Source of the DNA: Ruficoccus amylovorans | Lineage (GTDB): Bacteria > Verrucomicrobiota > Verrucomicrobiia > Opitutales > Cerasicoccaceae | Reading direction: 5' to 3' | DNA length: 64,000 nt | NCBI RefSeq assembly: GCF_014230085.1 | Contig: NZ_JACHVB010000020.1 | Span: 186,001-250,000 of the forward strand | In this document: piece after piece, positions 61,148-64,000 of the stretch | Numbering within the stretch: position 1 is the stretch's first letter | How the letters are laid out: every line of letters begins with the position of its first letter | Notes under the pieces: model-generated | What the model was told of the DNA's origin: nothing | What the model saw: only the letters and a program-made list of their open reading frames with translations | Database searches by the model: none | Program-made: the position numbers and the translations under genes

Positions 61148-63001
61148 ATGCCAGCATACAGATCCCGTACCACCACCCACGGTCGCAACATGGCCGGAGC
61201 CCGCGCCCTGTGGCGCGCCACCGGCGTCAAGAACGAAGACTTTGGCAAGCCGATCATTGCCATTGCCAACTCGTTCACCCAGTTCGTGCCCGGACACGTC
61301 CACCTGAAGGATCTCGGCCAGCTCGTCGCCTCGGAAATCGCCAAGGCCGGCGGCATCGGACGCGAGTTCAACACCATTGCCGTGGACGACGGCATCGCCA
61401 TGGGCCACGACGGCATGCTCTACAGCCTGCCCAGCCGCGAAATCATCGCCGATGCGGTCGAGTACATGGTCAATGCCCACCGCGCGGACGCCCTGGTGTG
61501 TATTTCCAATTGCGATAAAATCACCCCCGGCATGCTCATGGCCGCGCTGCGCCTGAACATTCCCACGATCTTTGTCTCCGGAGGCCCGATGGAGGCCGGC
61601 GTCACCGTCATCAACGGCGAGACACGCAAGCTCGACCTGGTGGACAGCATGGTGGCAGCCGCCGACGCCAATGTCAGCGACGCCGAGATTGACGCCATCG
61701 AGCAGAACGCCTGCCCGACTTGCGGCTCGTGCTCGGGCATGTTCACCGCCAACAGCATGAACTGCCTGACCGAGGCCCTCGGCCTGAGCCTCCCCGGCAA
61801 CGGCACCGTCGTGGCCACCCACAAGGACCGCGAAGGGCTTTTCCGCGAGGCCGGACGCCGTATCGTCGAACTGGCCAAGGCCTACTACGAGCACGACGAC
61901 GAGAACGCCCTGCCGCGCAACATCGCCACCTTTGAGGCTTTCGAGAACGCCATGAGCCTCGACATCGCCATGGGCGGCTCCACCAACACCGTGCTTCACC
62001 TGCTGGCCAGCGCCCAGAGCGCGGAGGTGGACTTCACGATGGACGACATCGACCGGCTCTCGCGCAAGGTGCCGTGCCTGTGCAAAGTCGCCCCCAACAC
62101 CCAGAAGTACCACATTGAGGACGTTCACCGTGCCGGGGGCATTATGCGCCTGCTCGGGGAACTCGACCGCGGCGGCCTCCTGCACCGCGACATCCCCACC
62201 GTCCACTCGGCCAGCATCGGCCAGGCGATTGACTACTGGGACCTGCGCAGCAAGGCCACCGAGAGCGCGAAGAAATTCTACTCCGCCGCCCCCGGCCGCA
62301 AACGCACCACGAGCGCCTTTTCACAGGAAGCCCGCTGGGAATCCCTCGACACGGATCCGGCAAACGGCTGCGTGCGCGACGTGGAGCACGCCTACTCCAA
62401 GGACGGCGGGCTCGCCGTGCTCAAGGGCAACATAGCTCTCAACGGCTGCATCGTCAAAACCGCCGGGGTGGATGAATCCATTCTCAAGTTCACCGGGCGT
62501 GCCCGCGTCTTTGAAAGCCAGGACGCCGCCGTCGAGTCTATCCTCACCGATCAGGTCGTGGCCGGTGATGTCGTCGTCATCCGCTACGAAGGTCCCAAGG
62601 GCGGCCCCGGCATGCAGGAGATGCTTTACCCGACCAGCTATCTGAAGTCCAAGGGCCTCGGCAAGCAGTGCGCGCTCATCACCGACGGACGCTTCTCCGG
62701 CGGCACGAGCGGACTCTCTATCGGCCACGCCAGCCCCGAAGCCGCCGCCGGTGGTGCCATCGGGCTGATTCGCGAAGGCGACACCATCGTGATCGACATC
62801 CCGGCCCGCACGATCAACGTCGCCATCAGCGACGAGGAACTGGCCCAACGCCGCGCCGCCGAAGACGCCAAAGGCCCCGAAGGCTGGAAGCCCAAGCGCA
62901 ACCGCGTCGTCAGCACCGCGCTGCAAGCCTACGCCCTCCTGACCACCAGCGCCGACCGCGGCGGTGTGCGCGACCTCAACCAGCCCGGCCTCTCCCGGTA
63001 G
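61148..63001 (+). CDS. ilvD: dihydroxy-acid dehydratase IlvD
   Basis: A 617-aa IlvD, the iron-sulfur dehydratase that makes the 2-oxoacid precursors of valine, isoleucine, pantothenate and leucine. The cluster Cys motifs are in [14 protein letters not shown] and [20 protein letters not shown], and the later block [15 protein letters not shown] is conserved. The length is typical. It is monocistronic in appearance and is followed by copy 2 of the six-hairpin element. It shares the pathway substrate acetolactate with the acetolactate decarboxylase 5.6 kb upstream. Confidence 0.98.
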   Translation: MPAYRSRTTTHGRNMAGARALWRATGVKNEDFGKPIIAIANSFTQFVPGHVHLKDLGQLVASEIAKAGGIGREFNTIAVDDGIAMGHDGMLYSLPSREIIADAVEYMVNAHRADALVCISNCDKITPGMLMAALRLNIPTIFVSGGPMEAGVTVINGETRKLDLVDSMVAAADANVSDAEIDAIEQNACPTCGSCSGMFTANSMNCLTEALGLSLPGNGTVVATHKDREGLFREAGRRIVELAKAYYEHDDENALPRNIATFEAFENAMSLDIAMGGSTNTVLHLLASAQSAEVDFTMDDIDRLSRKVPCLCKVAPNTQKYHIEDVHRAGGIMRLLGELDRGGLLHRDIPTVHSASIGQAIDYWDLRSKATESAKKFYSAAPGRKRTTSAFSQEARWESLDTDPANGCVRDVEHAYSKDGGLAVLKGNIALNGCIVKTAGVDESILKFTGRARVFESQDAAVESILTDQVVAGDVVVIRYEGPKGGPGMQEMLYPTSYLKSKGLGKQCALITDGRFSGGTSGLSIGHASPEAAAGGAIGLIREGDTIVIDIPARTINVAISDEELAQRRAAEDAKGPEGWKPKRNRVVSTALQAYALLTTSADRGGVRDLNQPGLSR

Positions 63002-63037
63002 TCATACCGTTTTTTAAAGAGTAGTTATGAGGTTTAT

Positions 63038-63286
63038 GCGAGAGGGCGTTTTTTGGAAAAAACACCCTCTCGCGCTCTCCCCAAAAAACTTTTAAGACGG
63101 AACTTCGTTCCTTCAGAAGGACGGCAAGCCTCAAGGTCCTCGCATAAGTGCTTGGGGCAACTCTCTTTAGATGCTCTCTGGGATTGCTGCTTTCAGCACT
63201 GCTGAAAGCAGCAATCCCAGACGCGATGCGGTAGCATCGAAAGTGCAGACTTCGTCTGCCGCAGGGTTTGGGGGCGCGGAGCCCCC
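63038..63286 (+). repeat. six-hairpin structured element, copy 2
   Basis: The second copy of the element at 48645-48906, in the same position relative to an upstream gene (37 bases after the stop). The third hairpin is perfect here: a 20-bp stem beginning CTGGGATTGCTGCTTTCAGC with a 3-base loop (63178-63220). The later hairpins (63224-63239, 63245-63259, 63270-63286) are almost identical to copy 1, while the stretch between the second and third hairpins differs. The first hairpin has one C-A mismatch. It occupies most of the 320-base gap 63002-63321; I see no gene there. Confidence 0.8.
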
Positions 63287-63321
63287 AAAATATCTAGCAA
63301 GGACTCTGGGAAGGGAGGGCA

Positions 63322-64000
63322 CTAATTGCCGGTGGGCTCGTCCATGTAGTGGCCTTCGATGAGGGCGTTGTAGGCCGCGTACTTGTAGAGTTCGTGGAGG
63401 GTCGGGGTATTATAGACCCGGCTGACGATGCGCCCGAGCGTGTCCTCGTTCTGTACGAGGTCCATGCCGTAGTGGATCAGCTCGGTGGCGATTTTCCCAA
63501 AAATGTGCACGCCGAGCACCTTGCGGGTCGGGCGGTCAACGACGAGCTTGAGCAGGCCTTCCTTGGCCCCGATGATGCGGCCCCGGGGCATGTCGCGGTA
63601 GCGTGCGCGTCCGATGCAGTAGTCGATTTTTTTCTTCTGGGCCTCGTCCTCGGTCATGCCATAGACGCTGACTTCGGGGATGGTGTAAATGCCGTAGGGG
63701 AACTGCTCGCTGATCTTTTCGTCGCCCCAGAAGTTGAACATGTGCGTCACGGCCACACGGCCCTGGTCCATGCTGGTGGAGGCCAGCGCGGGGAAGCCGA
63801 TCACGTCACCGGCGGCGTAAATGCTCGGCACCTTGGTGCTGTACTTCTCATCGACCACGATGTTCTGGCGGTTGTCAATCTCGACGCCGAGGGCTTCCAG
63901 CCCGAGGTTGTGCGAAGCGCCACTGCGCCCGGCGGCATAGAGGAACATGTCCGCCTCGATGGGAGCGCCGTTGGTCAGTTTGGCGTGGACGTTGGAGGTG
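63322..64000 (-). CDS. sthA: soluble pyridine nucleotide transhydrogenase (SthA-like), C-terminal part
   Basis: The gene runs off the right edge; about 226 residues of the C-terminus are visible. AGRSGASHNLGLEALGVEID, the FAD-binding IYAAGDVIGFPALASTSMDQGRVAV and the dimerisation domain (YTIPEVSVYGMTEDEAQ, VLGVHIFGKIATELIHYGMD) match Si-specific transhydrogenases of the pyridine-disulfide oxidoreductase superfamily. The C-terminal HPT motif of glutathione reductase is replaced by YNTPTLHELYKYAAYNAL, as in SthA. It exchanges reducing equivalents between NADH and NADPH. The redox-active region is outside the window. Confidence 0.9.
   Translation of the reverse strand, partial: TSNVHAKLTNGAPIEADMFLYAAGRSGASHNLGLEALGVEIDNRQNIVVDEKYSTKVPSIYAAGDVIGFPALASTSMDQGRVAVTHMFNFWGDEKISEQFPYGIYTIPEVSVYGMTEDEAQKKKIDYCIGRARYRDMPRGRIIGAKEGLLKLVVDRPTRKVLGVHIFGKIATELIHYGMDLVQNEDTLGRIVSRVYNTPTLHELYKYAAYNALIEGHYMDEPTGN

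Overview
The window is a GC-rich bacterial chromosome segment, densely coded and without phage, plasmid, rRNA or tRNA genes that I can recognise. The gene set (mreBCD-mrdA, trkAH, haem and lipoate synthesis, an Opitutae-style exopolysaccharide export cluster, small orphan membrane proteins) and interspersed repeats built on GCAGAGGCGCAAAGACGCAG suggest a heterotrophic, Gram-negative member of the Verrucomicrobiota (Opitutia). That assignment is inference; no rRNA or marker tree is available here. Both oxygen-dependent (HemF) and oxygen-independent (HemN) coproporphyrinogen oxidases plus acetolactate decarboxylase point to a facultative lifestyle.

Layout. 1-10 kb: a cut metallophosphatase, an isochorismatase-like hydrolase, MgtE, two small proteins of unknown role, LipB/LipA, a PP2C phosphatase with a TPR protein, and a large hybrid histidine kinase. 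10-16.3 kb: a catabolic island read leftward (eda-kdgK, Asp-box sialidase-like protein, Nramp-like permease) with a divergent LacI regulator whose promoter overlaps a perfect palindrome. 16.4-24.6 kb: exopolysaccharide export (Wzc-like kinase, Wza-like SLBB protein, outer-membrane barrel), a divergent secreted 581-aa protein and a sigma-54 activator. 24.7-30 kb: two small membrane proteins, then mreB-mreC-mreD-mrdA. 30-35 kb: rhomboid, ferredoxin, trkA-trkH. 35-41 kb: purine nucleoside permease, purE-purK, cysteine desulfurase, recF, TauE-like exporter. 41-48.6 kb: mostly leftward genes (Gfo/Idh/MocA, pheA, scpB, alpha/beta hydrolase) and a Y-family polymerase. 49-55.6 kb: SLC13-type permease, SCO-like copper protein, mutS, acetolactate decarboxylase. 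55.9-61 kb: hemF, hemE, hemN, hemY. 61-64 kb: ilvD and the end of a soluble transhydrogenase.

The most unusual content is not in the genes. A 153-154 bp element with 22-nt terminal inverted repeats and CTAG at both ends occurs five times in full (one tandem pair) plus degenerate remnants. At five genes the TAG stop codon coincides with or abuts the element end, and in one strand the whole element can fold as a long RNA hairpin whose inner arm depends on G-U pairs. Separately, a roughly 250-bp chain of six hairpins is found nearly identical after the Y-family polymerase and after ilvD, and simpler hairpin chains follow other stop codons. Several genes (PP2C, lacI, mreB, lipA, mutS) have plausible promoters so close to the start codon that their mRNAs would be leaderless or nearly so. 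I see no CRISPR array, toxin-antitoxin pair or recognised defence locus.
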